Shown here one piece after another: positions 28,560 to 38,096 of a stretch of 42,966 nt of DNA. Position 1 is the first letter of the stretch. Every line of letters starts with the position of its first letter. The DNA lies in IMG/VR virus record IMGVR_UViG_3300037247_001803, positions 1 through 42,966 of that record. One strand, written 5' to 3'. The DNA is from a virus. Below the pieces are notes generated by a model. It searched no databases. It was not told the origin of the DNA and was given only the letters and a program-made list of their open reading frames with translations. The position numbers were made by a program, and so were the translations under genes.

Positions 28560-29962
28560 CCGTTTGTTGGTTCGGGCTCAAAAATATATCCTACTAATAA
28601 TGTCATGGATGAAACATCATCAGAACCATCCGGATTGTAATAAAGTTCAAATTTTCCACCCTTAGGCAATTCGGAGAATTTATCAAGATTATCTAATAGA
28701 AAAGTTTTCTCCGGGTTAGTGTCGCTTGATATCACATCTTCAATCTTCATATTAGCAGTTTCGGTTCTCATGCTTTCTCTTGCATCAGATCCAGGGATAG
28801 CATCATACTGTTTAAATATTGCACCTATCCATACGTGCTGGGTAGAAAATATTTCAAATGCAATATCGTTGTTGGCACCAACGGTTGTTATGACACTTGA
28901 TTCGTCGGGCGTTGTGAATGCGTATCCGCTTGAATAATAGTCAGTATCAAGAGAGGGGTCTGACCCGTATACAGCAACCTCCGTATCAACATAATGAATT
29001 GTAATCGCGTAGTAATTGCCGGGGATTAACGGAGTATTCAAAGAAGGAATTTCAAGAGCTACGCCAGCTATAAAATCCTTTATCGAATATGCCCTTTGGC
29101 CACCTATTAGATTTAATTCAACTTGAGCGGCTACCGCACCGCTGTTGAATCCTCTGTCACCAAGCTCTTCATATTGATCCGCATCATTGAGCCCGTCAAT
29201 TCCTGACTCAGGAAGCGTTTTTCCAAAATCCCAAAGTTTGAAAAGCACGCTACCCGGTTTCGGTGTAGCAATAATATTATCTACCCACCCGTTCGAACCT
29301 GGCTTTGATCTAGTGCAACGAAATCCTATTTTTGTTATTGAGGTTACGTCCGTGATACCAGCATCCTCGACCATAGCAGATTCAGGCACTTCAATGTTTT
29401 CAAAAGTGTTGATATTTGAAATAATAAGAGGTACGGATTTTGTGTTAGCTCCATCACCTATAAAAAATTCAATGTCTACCCCGCTAGGCCCGTTCAAATT
29501 ACTTTGTCTTATATCCATATCAAATTGAAAATCAGTATAATCGATAGAAGGAATGGTGTTGATCCACTCACCATCCGCAACGGTAGTGGGAATGTTCATT
29601 GACTTAGAGCCTTCAGAAAAAATAGTTTCATCGAGCAATGCAACGGACGCACCCGACCCTTCAACCCATTCGGCCTGCAACGCCGCCGAATCTGCGTAGC
29701 TCTCAAAATCTTCAAGAGTAGATCCTCCGCCACCTTCAAGGGTTATACCCCCAATGCCGTTTATGTTGTCATGGCTGGCCTGCCAAGCTTGACCGACTAT
29801 ATTTACAGCTGTAACAATTCCTTGAACTGACCGGCTTGATTCAGAATGCTCGTTGATTATTTGCGGACGTATTCGAAATTTATTGAGCACACCGCGTTGT
29901 ACAGAATATTCTCTCGAATTACTTGTTTGTTTTGAATATGATGCTCGTATTGTTTGGGGCAT
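28556..29962 (-). CDS. Tail-fibre-region protein with carbohydrate-binding-like domain
   Basis: A 468-residue protein, last gene of the late operon, with AAGGAG at 8-base spacing. After about 85 residues of linker with a Gly-rich stretch, the segment T-L-E-D-F-E-S-Y-A-D near 83, then S-E-G-S-K-S-M-N-I-P and D-F-Q-F-D-M-D-I-R-Q-S, looks like a discoidin/CBM-type jelly roll common in surface-binding phage proteins. A second strand-rich domain follows. It probably sits on the tail tip or fibres. Receptor unknown. Confidence 0.6.
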   Translation of the reverse strand: MPQTIRASYSKQTSNSREYSVQRGVLNKFRIRPQIINEHSESSRSVQGIVTAVNIVGQAWQASHDNINGIGGITLEGGGGSTLEDFESYADSAALQAEWVEGSGASVALLDETIFSEGSKSMNIPTTVADGEWINTIPSIDYTDFQFDMDIRQSNLNGPSGVDIEFFIGDGANTKSVPLIISNINTFENIEVPESAMVEDAGITDVTSITKIGFRCTRSKPGSNGWVDNIIATPKPGSVLFKLWDFGKTLPESGIDGLNDADQYEELGDRGFNSGAVAAQVELNLIGGQRAYSIKDFIAGVALEIPSLNTPLIPGNYYAITIHYVDTEVAVYGSDPSLDTDYYSSGYAFTTPDESSVITTVGANNDIAFEIFSTQHVWIGAIFKQYDAIPGSDARESMRTETANMKIEDVISSDTNPEKTFLLDNLDKFSELPKGGKFELYYNPDGSDDVSSMTLLVGYIFEPEPTNG

Positions 29963-29986
29963 TTTGATTTCTCCTTGTTTATTTTT

Positions 29987-31033
29987 TTACATATCTTTCG
30001 GAAAATACCATCCGTTAAATCTTACAGTGACATTTGGTGACGTACCGGTTGCCCTTATTTGAAACTGTTTCAAACTATCCAGACGAATATCTAACGTACT
30101 TACATTTGCATCAAATGAAAGGATAAAATGGCCTGAACCTACGGATTCAAATGCCCTCCAAAACAAAGACCCTCCGCCTACAGCAGACCCTGTTATCGTA
30201 ATCTGAACTTTATCCACAAAATCTGGCACAGCATCAGTGGCGGTAACGGTTGTCCATGCTCCTGAGACTGGGGAAGCACTATAGACAATCTCCTCTTCGT
30301 CATAAAAAACAATATCATTTGCATGATAAAACGGCACTATCTCGTCAAAGCTGTTTACCCATGTTACGAATATACATAGATCGTTCCCATTGTACCAACC
30401 TTTTTTAACCTGATTATAAGTCGGGACCGTTAATGAATCAGTAATTTCAGCACTCGTAACTAATGTTGTATCCGAAATAGCGATTGCACTGTCATTTAAA
30501 TAATAAAAAACCCACTGATCATTACCAAACGTTGACTTTGAATAAGAAATTGCTGAATCAATATGAAGCAATTGATCCCTGGTTACAAAATGTGGATATA
30601 CTCCCCCTGTTATATCAATATCAGAGACGGAATCATAATCAAAATGAGCTCTTCTTAATTGCAAAAGTAAAGCTTTACTCAATGTCAATGTGGCTTGCCA
30701 GGTACCCGTAATATCACCAACCGGATCAACAACATTTGTTGAGGGCCCATTTGCCACAAATGATTTATATTCATTACCATCCGAGCCCTTAGCAGCTACA
30801 CCGATCGCATAATCGATAGTATCATTATACTCAAGAAAAGGGCCTTTTTGATTTATCTCAACAGCTAATGCCGATAGATATCTAAATAACTGATTGAATT
30901 GTTGACGCTGCGGAAACGAACCTCCTGGGGTTGAATAGGTAACAGGCCAGAGTTCGTTTAAATCCAAGCCGCCCAGCCCCACGTCGCCTGAATTTGCATA
31001 TTTTGTTTGTATTAGTGCGTCTACATCTCTCAT
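29987..31033 (-). CDS. Tail fibre protein
   Basis: A 348-residue protein with AAGGA before its ATG. The N-terminus holds F-P-Q-R-Q-Q-F-N-Q-L-F-R-Y-L-S-A-L-A-V-E-I-N near residue 41, a pattern of baseplate-attached fibre proteins, followed by L-E-Y-N-D-T-I-D-Y-A-I-G and G-N-E-Y-K-S. The rest is strand-rich. Its place among fibre genes supports a receptor-binding or adaptor role. No enzymatic motif seen. Confidence 0.65.
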   Translation of the reverse strand: MRDVDALIQTKYANSGDVGLGGLDLNELWPVTYSTPGGSFPQRQQFNQLFRYLSALAVEINQKGPFLEYNDTIDYAIGVAAKGSDGNEYKSFVANGPSTNVVDPVGDITGTWQATLTLSKALLLQLRRAHFDYDSVSDIDITGGVYPHFVTRDQLLHIDSAISYSKSTFGNDQWVFYYLNDSAIAISDTTLVTSAEITDSLTVPTYNQVKKGWYNGNDLCIFVTWVNSFDEIVPFYHANDIVFYDEEEIVYSASPVSGAWTTVTATDAVPDFVDKVQITITGSAVGGGSLFWRAFESVGSGHFILSFDANVSTLDIRLDSLKQFQIRATGTSPNVTVRFNGWYFPKDM

Positions 31034-31063
31034 TGTTTTTATCCTTTAACTCTTAACCGTGGC

Positions 31064-31750
31064 TTACAAATATATTATATTAATTTTAACACCTGCCGGC
31101 TTTGTTATTATTCCTGATTCAATCAAAGATTTCGTGACAACATCCAAGGTATCGTCAAAAACAACATCAAGAGTCATGTCACCATTATCAACATAATAAC
31201 CCGTTCCGAATGCTCCTTGGATTGTTGCATTAAGAGAAGGGATTGAGCAATCTGTTAGCAATTGACCGCCTCTCACAATAAGAAGAGACCTGTATGTATC
31301 ATCGTCTATCCCAATTTTCTCAGGCCCACTGACAGGCGCGAATGTGTTCTGATCAAAACCAACGCCATTTCCGTCAAATCCAAACCATTCAGAAAAATCC
31401 TCTTCTGAATATTTTGGCCTCGGATATATTAATCGATCACCAATATAGTCGAGCCAGATTCCGGTAGCTGTAAGGATTGATGATTGTTCGTCAAGATCGT
31501 TTGTCGGATCAACTAACTCATCCTGTATTATCTGATTTATGCTGTCTATAAGATTTTTTAAAATTGTGCTTTGCCGTGGCTTGCCTTCGAGCAGACTACT
31601 ATTTCCGGTAATATCAACAGGGACATGAGGTGTCAATGTGGGTTGCACAAATGGTGGATTGGGCGTGTATGGCGACGCTCTGTCAATCCATTCTTGACCA
31701 ACCCTGTCAACCCATTCCTGGCCGAATCTATCTATCCATTCCTGTGACAT
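31064..31750 (-). CDS. DUF2612-like baseplate protein
   Basis: A 228-residue protein. The C-terminal half has the DUF2612 pattern: D-D-T-Y-R-S-L-L-I-V-R near residue 150, I-P-S-L-N-A-T-I-Q-G-A-F-G near 166 and a final strand region M-T-L-D-V-V-F-D-D. DUF2612 proteins act like gpI, linking baseplate J wedge to fibres. The N-terminus carries three copies of an eight-residue repeat, Q-E-W-[IV]-D-R-x-G/A, unusual for the family. It overlaps the upstream fibre gene by one base. Confidence 0.75.
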   Translation of the reverse strand: MSQEWIDRFGQEWVDRVGQEWIDRASPYTPNPPFVQPTLTPHVPVDITGNSSLLEGKPRQSTILKNLIDSINQIIQDELVDPTNDLDEQSSILTATGIWLDYIGDRLIYPRPKYSEEDFSEWFGFDGNGVGFDQNTFAPVSGPEKIGIDDDTYRSLLIVRGGQLLTDCSIPSLNATIQGAFGTGYYVDNGDMTLDVVFDDTLDVVTKSLIESGIITKPAGVKINIIYL

Positions 31751-33912
31751 TATTTAGCCTTTAATATATCAATTTCTTTCCGTAATCCTTGTATCTCTTT
31801 CAATAAATCTGGTATAAGTTTTTCATAATGAACGCCCTCAACCTCAAGACCTTGTTCTGTTTCATTATAAAATACGAGTCTTTTACTTACTTTTTCAACA
31901 TCTTCGGCAATTAGGCCATGTTCTTTTATCCCAGTACCTTCATCAATATAATTATCGTTTTCGTCTTTTTTCTTGTACTCAAACTCGGCAACATCTAAAT
32001 CATATATATATGATGTATCAATCTCGTAGTTAATCTTTGTTTTCTTTCTTTCTGTCGATGAATTATATCCAAGTTCGCCGAACTCATTAATTAATAGTTG
32101 TCGATAAGTTTCACCGTTCATATCATGGTCATAGACTTGAGGCATAGCGACGATTCCGCTATTGTATACAATCATTCCAGTTACCCATGAAATAGTAGAA
32201 TCTGCTGCATCAGATACGGCTGTATACCAAGTATGCTGTCCATTACCCTGCAGATATCTGGATGCCTCATCTTCTACAATACGCTTGTGCCCGCCATCGT
32301 AATAAGCGTTTTGCATTATGTCTAAATTTCTTCCAGCGAGCGCACTTGTATCACACGTAAATGCTGCTGTGCCACCAAGCTGTATAACTGATAGAGAGTC
32401 AACCCAATCCTCAAGACTTGAATTGCCTACACCCATATTACCATCTTTATTAATATGCATTCTTTCAATTGCTGTGGTAGAACCCGCAGGGGTTGTACTA
32501 ATTTGCACCTTTGTGGGGCTGTCATCTGCGTCCCATACTCCATCAGCCCCACACGAGACTACCCCAACATTCCGTATTGTTGTCTCTCCACCCCTAAAAT
32601 TTACAGCGCCTATAGTATTACCAATACCGACATCTGGGTCCACCCTTTCGAGTGTTAACTGTGTGGTGCCTGAGGATGCCGCGTGAATTCGGACAATCGG
32701 ATTAGTAGTTCCAAATCCAGCATTGCCATTTTTATCAATGGCCATTCTTTTTTCAGCAGTTATTGATCCTGCTGGAGTTGTTTTTAATACTATTCTTGTT
32801 GGGCTGTCATCTGCTGCCCAGGCACCATCCGCCTCAATATGAATAGCTCCAACATCAGCAATTGTAGACTCACCACCACGGGCATTAATACCACCTATTA
32901 CATTTTCGGCGACCACTGTAGTGCTGATACGTTCTAAAGTAAGGAGTGGAGAGCCTTCACGCGCCAAATGCAATTTACTAATAGGATTAGTAGTGCCGAT
33001 GCCTACGTTGCCATCATTAGCAATAGTCAACGCTTCAATCCAACTTATAACATCATCGGCCGTTCCGCTTGCAGCTATTCTGAATATATGAGTTCCATTT
33101 GCTTGTGTGTATTGAACTGCTTCATTAGTGACTTGATATCTCCAATCACCATCATAATAAGCATTATGTGATACAGCAAAAGAAGTATCCGAGCCAGACG
33201 CAGTGGTAGCCAGTAAAGAAGCATTGCCTCCTATCTGTAACGCTGTCCAGGCACTATGCCAATCTTCAAGGTTTGAATTGCCTATGCCAACATTACCATC
33301 CCTACGTTGATTAGAGGAATCGTAACCAAGTGTTCCGTTATCTGTAACGAAAACCTCTCTATATGTTAATCCGGTGACATCTTCAAAATATACAAGTGGC
33401 GTTCTTAAAACTCCACTATCGTCCATACTCATTACGGTTGATCCAGCTGTTTGGAAAAATATATCACCGCCAACAACATCCCCGGCAGTTATAAATACTC
33501 GACCGCCTTGTGAAGCATGATCATTACCGAAAAGTGTTATTGAACTACCTCTATTTGTAGTAGGAGCGCCTCCACCAGCAATTCTTGTGGCATTTGTATC
33601 CGATCCATTCTCAGTATTCTGTGTAATATCAAAAAATAACGCACTACCTTTTATTGAACTAAATTCCGCAGATAATAATATCCATGCCCCAAAACCAGTA
33701 TCATTATCGTTAGGGACAATTACAGACGGGCTTGACTCAGGATTGGTAGTATTATTATTTGTTTCATCATATCTGTATGTAAGAAAAAAAGAGTTATCGA
33801 TTCCGAATGTTTTGTCATTCGTAGATAATGTTAAATATGAAATGCCGTTAAGCGCAGGATTGACAGGCTCAAGACCTGATCCAGTAAGTCCGGTAAAAGA
33901 TTTTTGTGGCAT
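31750..33912 (-). CDS. Tail fibre/spike with S74 intramolecular chaperone
   Basis: A 720-residue protein. The N-terminal 100 residues may attach to the baseplate. The middle has two kinds of about 95-residue modules in the order A-B-B-A; B units contain N-P-x-x-[KR]-[LI]-H-x-A...D-D-S-P-T-[RK] and A units E-D-W...N-A-Y-Y-D-G. The C-terminal 110 residues are a peptidase S74 chaperone: Y-N-S-S-T-E-R-K-K-T-K-I-N-Y-E with the Ser-Lys dyad, G-L-I-A-E-D-V near 670 and a final coiled coil. The chaperone should trimerise the fibre and then cut itself off. It is the main receptor-binding candidate. Confidence 0.82.
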   Translation of the reverse strand: MPQKSFTGLTGSGLEPVNPALNGISYLTLSTNDKTFGIDNSFFLTYRYDETNNNTTNPESSPSVIVPNDNDTGFGAWILLSAEFSSIKGSALFFDITQNTENGSDTNATRIAGGGAPTTNRGSSITLFGNDHASQGGRVFITAGDVVGGDIFFQTAGSTVMSMDDSGVLRTPLVYFEDVTGLTYREVFVTDNGTLGYDSSNQRRDGNVGIGNSNLEDWHSAWTALQIGGNASLLATTASGSDTSFAVSHNAYYDGDWRYQVTNEAVQYTQANGTHIFRIAASGTADDVISWIEALTIANDGNVGIGTTNPISKLHLAREGSPLLTLERISTTVVAENVIGGINARGGESTIADVGAIHIEADGAWAADDSPTRIVLKTTPAGSITAEKRMAIDKNGNAGFGTTNPIVRIHAASSGTTQLTLERVDPDVGIGNTIGAVNFRGGETTIRNVGVVSCGADGVWDADDSPTKVQISTTPAGSTTAIERMHINKDGNMGVGNSSLEDWVDSLSVIQLGGTAAFTCDTSALAGRNLDIMQNAYYDGGHKRIVEDEASRYLQGNGQHTWYTAVSDAADSTISWVTGMIVYNSGIVAMPQVYDHDMNGETYRQLLINEFGELGYNSSTERKKTKINYEIDTSYIYDLDVAEFEYKKKDENDNYIDEGTGIKEHGLIAEDVEKVSKRLVFYNETEQGLEVEGVHYEKLIPDLLKEIQGLRKEIDILKAK

Positions 33913-33923
33913 AACTTCCCCTT

Positions 33924-35117
33924 TTAAGACAAATTCACGTTTATATCATCGATTGATAAAAACTGAATCTTTTCGTTAAGATCAGCAACAATTGTCTCCA
34001 CATCACCACCACCGGCCTTATCTTCCATTTCTAAAGCTGTGACCGTATGACCAGGAACCGAATTGATGGGAGTATAAAGCCTGAATTTATGCAAATCTTC
34101 AGATATTTTCATTCCATCAAGTTCAAACAAATCCGGTTCAGGATCAAATGGGCCGCCGCCGTTTATATATGCCAGTGTTCTTTCTTTCAATAATTGCTCC
34201 CCATCCGCTGGGAAATTAGTTCCTGCGGTAGTTGATATGGTAACTTCGAGATCAATAAAATCCGGACGAAAGAAATTGATATCTGCATGTGGTGGATCGG
34301 AAACTGTTGTTGTTCCGGTCGTTCCGGTCCCGCCTGTTTTCTTCAACCTGATTGCATCTGCAATGTCCTGGTCAAGTCCGCCTTCAACAACCATTGCTAT
34401 TGAATGAGGATCGATTGAAACATTTTGGACAGTGATAGGTGAGTCAGTATCGTTCTCTGTGCCTATGACCTCAACTACATTGTCTTGTTCTGAAATCACA
34501 GAAACCATGGACTCAAGAACGGACAATGCGTTCCTGAAAAGCTCTGTGAAATATCGCTGCCTATATGCCGAATCCGATTCAATATTACGGCCGGTTACAC
34601 CGTCCGCTGGATTTGTTACAGTTTCCCAGCCAGGAACTATATCAACAATGGAAGTCAATTCTCCGGCAAGTAATTCAATTGGCCCGGTTTCAATGGCTGA
34701 CATGGTAGCAGACGTAACACCACCGACATCCAATTGCGCATCATCGTCTATTTGATATGTATCACCTGAATCACTTTTTGCTCTTGATCCGGCGGGAACA
34801 ACATTACCGGGAGTTCCACCGAGCGTTACAGTCACGATTGTACTTTCCGCTCTGTTTTTTGGAATACCTATAAGAGATGCAAGCCCTTCTATTTGCGCAC
34901 TAAACGCCCTAAATATATTAACAGCTCCGCCAACACTGATCACAGCATCATCGGATTGAGACATGGACAAAGCCAGATTGTCAATAAATTGTCCCTGTGG
35001 TGATTTTGCATCAACATCAATAGCCTCACCAAAAGCGGCCTTAAAAGCTGCTCTCAATAGGGTTTGATATTCTGTCAAGGTTGTAGGTGTTATGCCTGTA
35101 TCGGTTACAGTTGCCAT
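33924..35117 (-). CDS. Baseplate J-like protein
   Basis: A 397-residue protein of the Mu gp47/P2 J type. It starts with T-D-T-G-I-T-P-T-T-L-T-E-Y-Q-T-L-L and shows D-A-K-S-P-Q-G-Q-F-I-D near residue 37, G-S-R-A-K-S-D-S-G-D-T-Y near 109, G-R-N-I-E-S-D-S-A-Y-R-Q-R near 174 and a V-V-E-G-G-L-D-Q-D-I-A segment near 240. These are canonical. J forms the wedge joining hub and fibres in contractile baseplates. It overlaps the gp25-like gene by one base. Confidence 0.9.
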   Translation of the reverse strand: MATVTDTGITPTTLTEYQTLLRAAFKAAFGEAIDVDAKSPQGQFIDNLALSMSQSDDAVISVGGAVNIFRAFSAQIEGLASLIGIPKNRAESTIVTVTLGGTPGNVVPAGSRAKSDSGDTYQIDDDAQLDVGGVTSATMSAIETGPIELLAGELTSIVDIVPGWETVTNPADGVTGRNIESDSAYRQRYFTELFRNALSVLESMVSVISEQDNVVEVIGTENDTDSPITVQNVSIDPHSIAMVVEGGLDQDIADAIRLKKTGGTGTTGTTTVSDPPHADINFFRPDFIDLEVTISTTAGTNFPADGEQLLKERTLAYINGGGPFDPEPDLFELDGMKISEDLHKFRLYTPINSVPGHTVTALEMEDKAGGGDVETIVADLNEKIQFLSIDDINVNLS

Positions 35118-35464
35118 TATAGACTCACCTCTGTTTCTCCGAAAATGCTTTCGATGACCACGCTATATGAAAATTCCCTGGTATTCCTATCGAGTTCCGC
35201 AACAACATTTTTGATATTTGTCACCTCAGATTCTTTCAAAACTTCAGCATTTAAAACGGATGCTGACAAATCCTGATCAACAGGCTTTTTCAGAATTTCT
35301 TCAAAATAAGGAACGCCGGCCGTTGTATCCATAAAATATTTTCCTCTGAATAATTTAAGGCGTTGATCTAAATTTTCAGAAAGGCTCTCAAGACCTTCAA
35401 TTATTTTTATGTTTCCAAGGGCATCAAGTGCGGGCTCTCCGTCTTCAAAATACCATGTTCGCAT
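35117..35464 (-). CDS. gp25/W-like baseplate wedge protein
   Basis: A 115-residue protein: an N-terminal strand pair, G-L-E-S-L-S-E-N-L-D-Q-R-L-K-L-F-R-G-K-Y near 25-45 (the Q-x-L-x-x-R-L-x-x-x-x-G-E/K segment of gp25/DUF2634-like proteins) and a C-terminal beta region with I-K-N-V-V-A-E-L-D-R. It joins J in the wedge. It lies between spike and J genes with one-base overlaps on both sides. Confidence 0.8.
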   Translation of the reverse strand: MRTWYFEDGEPALDALGNIKIIEGLESLSENLDQRLKLFRGKYFMDTTAGVPYFEEILKKPVDQDLSASVLNAEVLKESEVTNIKNVVAELDRNTREFSYSVVIESIFGETEVSL

Positions 35465-36132
35465 CAGGGCACCTTTATTGTTGAAATCTCTGCGCCAGAC
35501 ATGTCAGCTATAGCGGTAACACCATTCCCGGGAGGATGGCTTGCGTGTGCGTTATAAGCTGTTACTAAAGCATTAAGTTCAGCCTTCAAAGTATCAAAAG
35601 CAACCTTCATATCTGTAAAAGCAATAGCTGTGTCTGAGTCACCATTTATCATAACCCTATCATCTTCTATGCACACATAGAAAGAACCATCTTCTTTCTG
35701 TAAACACATGCCTGTTTCTGATACAGGTGTTACGGAAAGACCGCCATAACTCGGTATCACATGAGCATCTTCTTTATCAAATATTCCGTTCCCCGGATCT
35801 TCTTGCGAAAACGTTTCTTTGAATTTAGTAATCCCTCTTTGAGAAAATTTTAGCTCAACAGGAGTGCCCGACGGCAGGGGGGAAAGAAGAGTAAACCCCC
35901 CTCCCGAAGGCCACAAAACCGGCACATTTACAATAGCCGATTGTGCAGTCGTGGTGCCATCAGTCAACAATATATTTATTGCCGGTCTTACACGGCATCG
36001 TTTTGTAGTTGAATCGTAGCTTTCAATGATACCAGGGATTGACACGAAAATTGTTTTAATCAATTGATTAAAAACAAATTTCAATGCATCTGTCAGATTG
36101 TCGTATTCCTTTTCCGTGTCAAGATTGCTCAT
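35464..36132 (-). CDS. Baseplate spike protein (gpV/Gp138 N-terminal type)
   Basis: A 222-residue protein. The OB-like N-terminal domain carries V-S-I-P-G-I-I-E-S-Y-D near residue 32, then R-V-R-P-A-I, P-V-L-W-P-S-G-G-G-F near 73 and F-S-Q-R-G-I near 98, the Gp138-N/gpV pattern. The C-terminal part (I-N-G-D-S-D-T-A-I-A-F-T and a helix) is short, giving a blunt spike. It is the membrane-puncturing tip below the tube. Confidence 0.82.
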   Translation of the reverse strand: MSNLDTEKEYDNLTDALKFVFNQLIKTIFVSIPGIIESYDSTTKRCRVRPAINILLTDGTTTAQSAIVNVPVLWPSGGGFTLLSPLPSGTPVELKFSQRGITKFKETFSQEDPGNGIFDKEDAHVIPSYGGLSVTPVSETGMCLQKEDGSFYVCIEDDRVMINGDSDTAIAFTDMKVAFDTLKAELNALVTAYNAHASHPPGNGVTAIADMSGAEISTIKVP

Positions 36133-36134
36133 AA

Positions 36135-36395
36135 TTAAATAAGTATTCTTTTTTTCACAATATGCATATTATCTTTTAATTCAAAACTAAACAACGAATC
36201 CTCAAAAGGCTGTTTATCGCATTTTGAAATAAACAGACCACCCAATTTATTTTTATTTTCATAATACAATGTTGCAATCTGAAAACCAAACATTCTTAAA
36301 AAAGGATTAAGCAATGTCTTCAGTAATGACCTGTGATTGCAAACTTTATTATTTTTATATATTATTCCAAGATTAAGCCGTTTCAAGTTCAACAC
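36135..36395 (-). CDS. Hypothetical small baseplate-region protein
   Basis: An 86-residue basic protein with a GTG start after GAGGGG. It overlaps the hub gene's end by 23 bases and stops 2 bases before the spike gene. Strand-rich second half. In related clusters the hub gene is often followed by a small helper, but no family is recognised here. Confidence 0.55.
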   Translation of the reverse strand: MLNLKRLNLGIIYKNNKVCNHRSLLKTLLNPFLRMFGFQIATLYYENKNKLGGLFISKCDKQPFEDSLFSFELKDNMHIVKKRILI

Positions 36396-37176
36396 CTATC
36401 CCCTCGGTGACAAATATGCCCTCCCTGTTGTCACCTTTGTGTAAGGTTTCAATTACTTTTGTAACACCATTCACAAGCTTAGATTCTATTTTAACACGAT
36501 TGTTCAGTAAAATCCTACCATTTAAAACAGATTTAAAATTGATACCTTTTTCAGTAATCGAGGGGCTTCCTATTAACCCGGTATCCTTATTCAACACAAC
36601 CACATTATCAAGGGCTTTTTTGTTAGCGGAGAACTTTATAAAATTCTCATTTTCAAACCACTGAACCCCGATAGGATTCAAAATTTTATCTAATAAGTCG
36701 CTTGTTTTTCCGGAAAAAGAAAAATCATATAAAAATGCATTGTCCGGTATCTGGTCAATATCTGTGGCGTCCATATTAAAAGTTGGAATTGAATCAAGAA
36801 CGATTTGCTTTACTGATACCTGGCCCGAATATGATTTATTAAAAAAAGCCTGTGAAATCTTAAATACGTTTCCTCCGATATGCAAGACGGTTATCCTGTC
36901 TGGAGATTCAGGAACGGTTTCGGTTCTCCTGACATCACCATCATGGAGAAGGACTGGTCTGTTATCGTGACCACCAAAAACCTGAATCCTTGAGCCGTTT
37001 TCTTTTATTTGGTTCTCCGTCTCTTCTTTAAGATTAAAGATGCCCACAGAACCCTCGTTTGGTTTTGCGCTTATATTTTTCTTAATCTCAATCTGAATAT
37101 AGAAATTCTCAAAAGCAATTGCTTCACCATTATTCGGACTAATAACAATCCTTATGATTCTTTTATAAAGCCTCAA
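36373..37176 (-). CDS. Baseplate hub protein (gpD/gp27-like)
   Basis: A 267-residue protein. No ATG exists near the start; a TTG at 37176 lies six bases after AAGAGG and is preferred over a TTG at 37182. The N-terminal barrel shows G-E-A-I-A-F-E-N-F-Y-I-Q-I-E-I-K-K and G-S-V-G-I-F-N-L, and I-N-F-K-S-V-L-N-G-R-I-L-L-N-N near residue 223 is typical of hub proteins. It forms the trimeric ring between tube and spike. It overlaps both neighbours. Confidence 0.78.
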   Translation of the reverse strand: MRLYKRIIRIVISPNNGEAIAFENFYIQIEIKKNISAKPNEGSVGIFNLKEETENQIKENGSRIQVFGGHDNRPVLLHDGDVRRTETVPESPDRITVLHIGGNVFKISQAFFNKSYSGQVSVKQIVLDSIPTFNMDATDIDQIPDNAFLYDFSFSGKTSDLLDKILNPIGVQWFENENFIKFSANKKALDNVVVLNKDTGLIGSPSITEKGINFKSVLNGRILLNNRVKIESKLVNGVTKVIETLHKGDNREGIFVTEGIGVELETA

Positions 37177-37501
37177 TACCAACCTCTTGAGATTCTTCAG
37201 GGGTTAAGTAAATCAATAAATGTGTGTTATTCCAGGGATCATCTTTTCCGAGCTCTTCTGTTTTTTCGATGGAAGGGATGCAAATAATTTCACCGATAAA
37301 ATCAGACGAAATACTTTTTAAAATTGGTGATCCAACATTTATCCTATATCCGGATACTATTTGAACACCGGTTGAGAATGCCATGGAAAAGAACCAACCT
37401 TCACCGATATCTTGATACCATACCCTGGCTGTAACCTGTTGATTATTCAATACAGTTGTGAGTGTTTGAGCAAAATCGTTTGTTAGGGGTAATATTTGCA
37501 T
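37163..37501 (-). CDS. Baseplate plug protein (DUF6983-like)
   Basis: A 112-residue protein beginning MQILPLTNDFAQTLTTVLNNQQ, then W-F-F-S-M-A-F-S-T-G near residue 35 and a C-terminal L-L-I-Y-L-T-P-E-E. It matches the small DUF6983 family, whose members plug the hub in simple contractile baseplates such as cyanophage Pam3. Assignment by family memory and by its place between the Dit-like and hub genes. Confidence 0.7.
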   Translation of the reverse strand: MQILPLTNDFAQTLTTVLNNQQVTARVWYQDIGEGWFFSMAFSTGVQIVSGYRINVGSPILKSISSDFIGEIICIPSIEKTEELGKDDPWNNTHLLIYLTPEESQEVGIEAL

Positions 37502-38094
37502 TAATTAAAAACTCCCGATATCCCTTCAACTATTTTTAAAAGGAGTGTACCATTCCCTGGAACCTCAGATTGTTTTTGGCCGCCGTTCGCATCGCTTCCT
37601 TTTGTATCTGCCGGGTCACTGAGTTTTGCGGGAGCAAGTTTAACAATTTCAGTTTCTGCAAATTGTGTTTCTTCAAGAGTGATTGTGAACAATAGAGATA
37701 AACCGGTATCCTTGTTCACAGCAGCATCGGCATTTATAACGAGCATATTTTCATACACTCCAAGGGTGGTGATGACCGTAACAAGCTCACCGCTGTTTTT
37801 CATTTCTTTGATTCTGCCCCATGCCTCTTTACTTCTTTTTGCACCACCTATTCTGACAAGCCCCAACACATTAGGCTCAAGATCGGAAACGATTCCTTTC
37901 ATAATAAGCTGTTCAGGCTCAACAACAAAATTATCTGTACGGCTTGATCCATCCTCGACAGGATATTTTGTTTTTGTAACCGGCATATTATGATTTTCAT
38001 CATAATAAATATCCGCGACACCTGATATAAAATCAATATCGGGTGACTCACTACCGAAAAAAAAACCGAATGCTGAAGCTGCGATATCTACCAT
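37501..38094 (-). CDS. Dit-like baseplate/tail protein
   Basis: A 197-residue protein with D-I-Y-Y-D-E-N-H-N-M-P-V-T-K-T-K-Y-P near residue 28, the conserved opening of Dit-like phage tail proteins that follow the tape measure in this phage type, then V-T-I-T-T-L-G-V-Y-E-N-M near 105 and F-T-I-T-L-E-E-T-Q near 135. The C-terminal 55 residues are Lys/Gly-rich and less ordered. It should form the ring joining tube and hub. Confidence 0.7.
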   Translation of the reverse strand: MVDIAASAFGFFFGSESPDIDFISGVADIYYDENHNMPVTKTKYPVEDGSSRTDNFVVEPEQLIMKGIVSDLEPNVLGLVRIGGAKRSKEAWGRIKEMKNSGELVTVITTLGVYENMLVINADAAVNKDTGLSLLFTITLEETQFAETEIVKLAPAKLSDPADTKGSDANGGQKQSEVPGNGTLLLKIVEGISGVFN

Positions 38095-38096
38095 TT

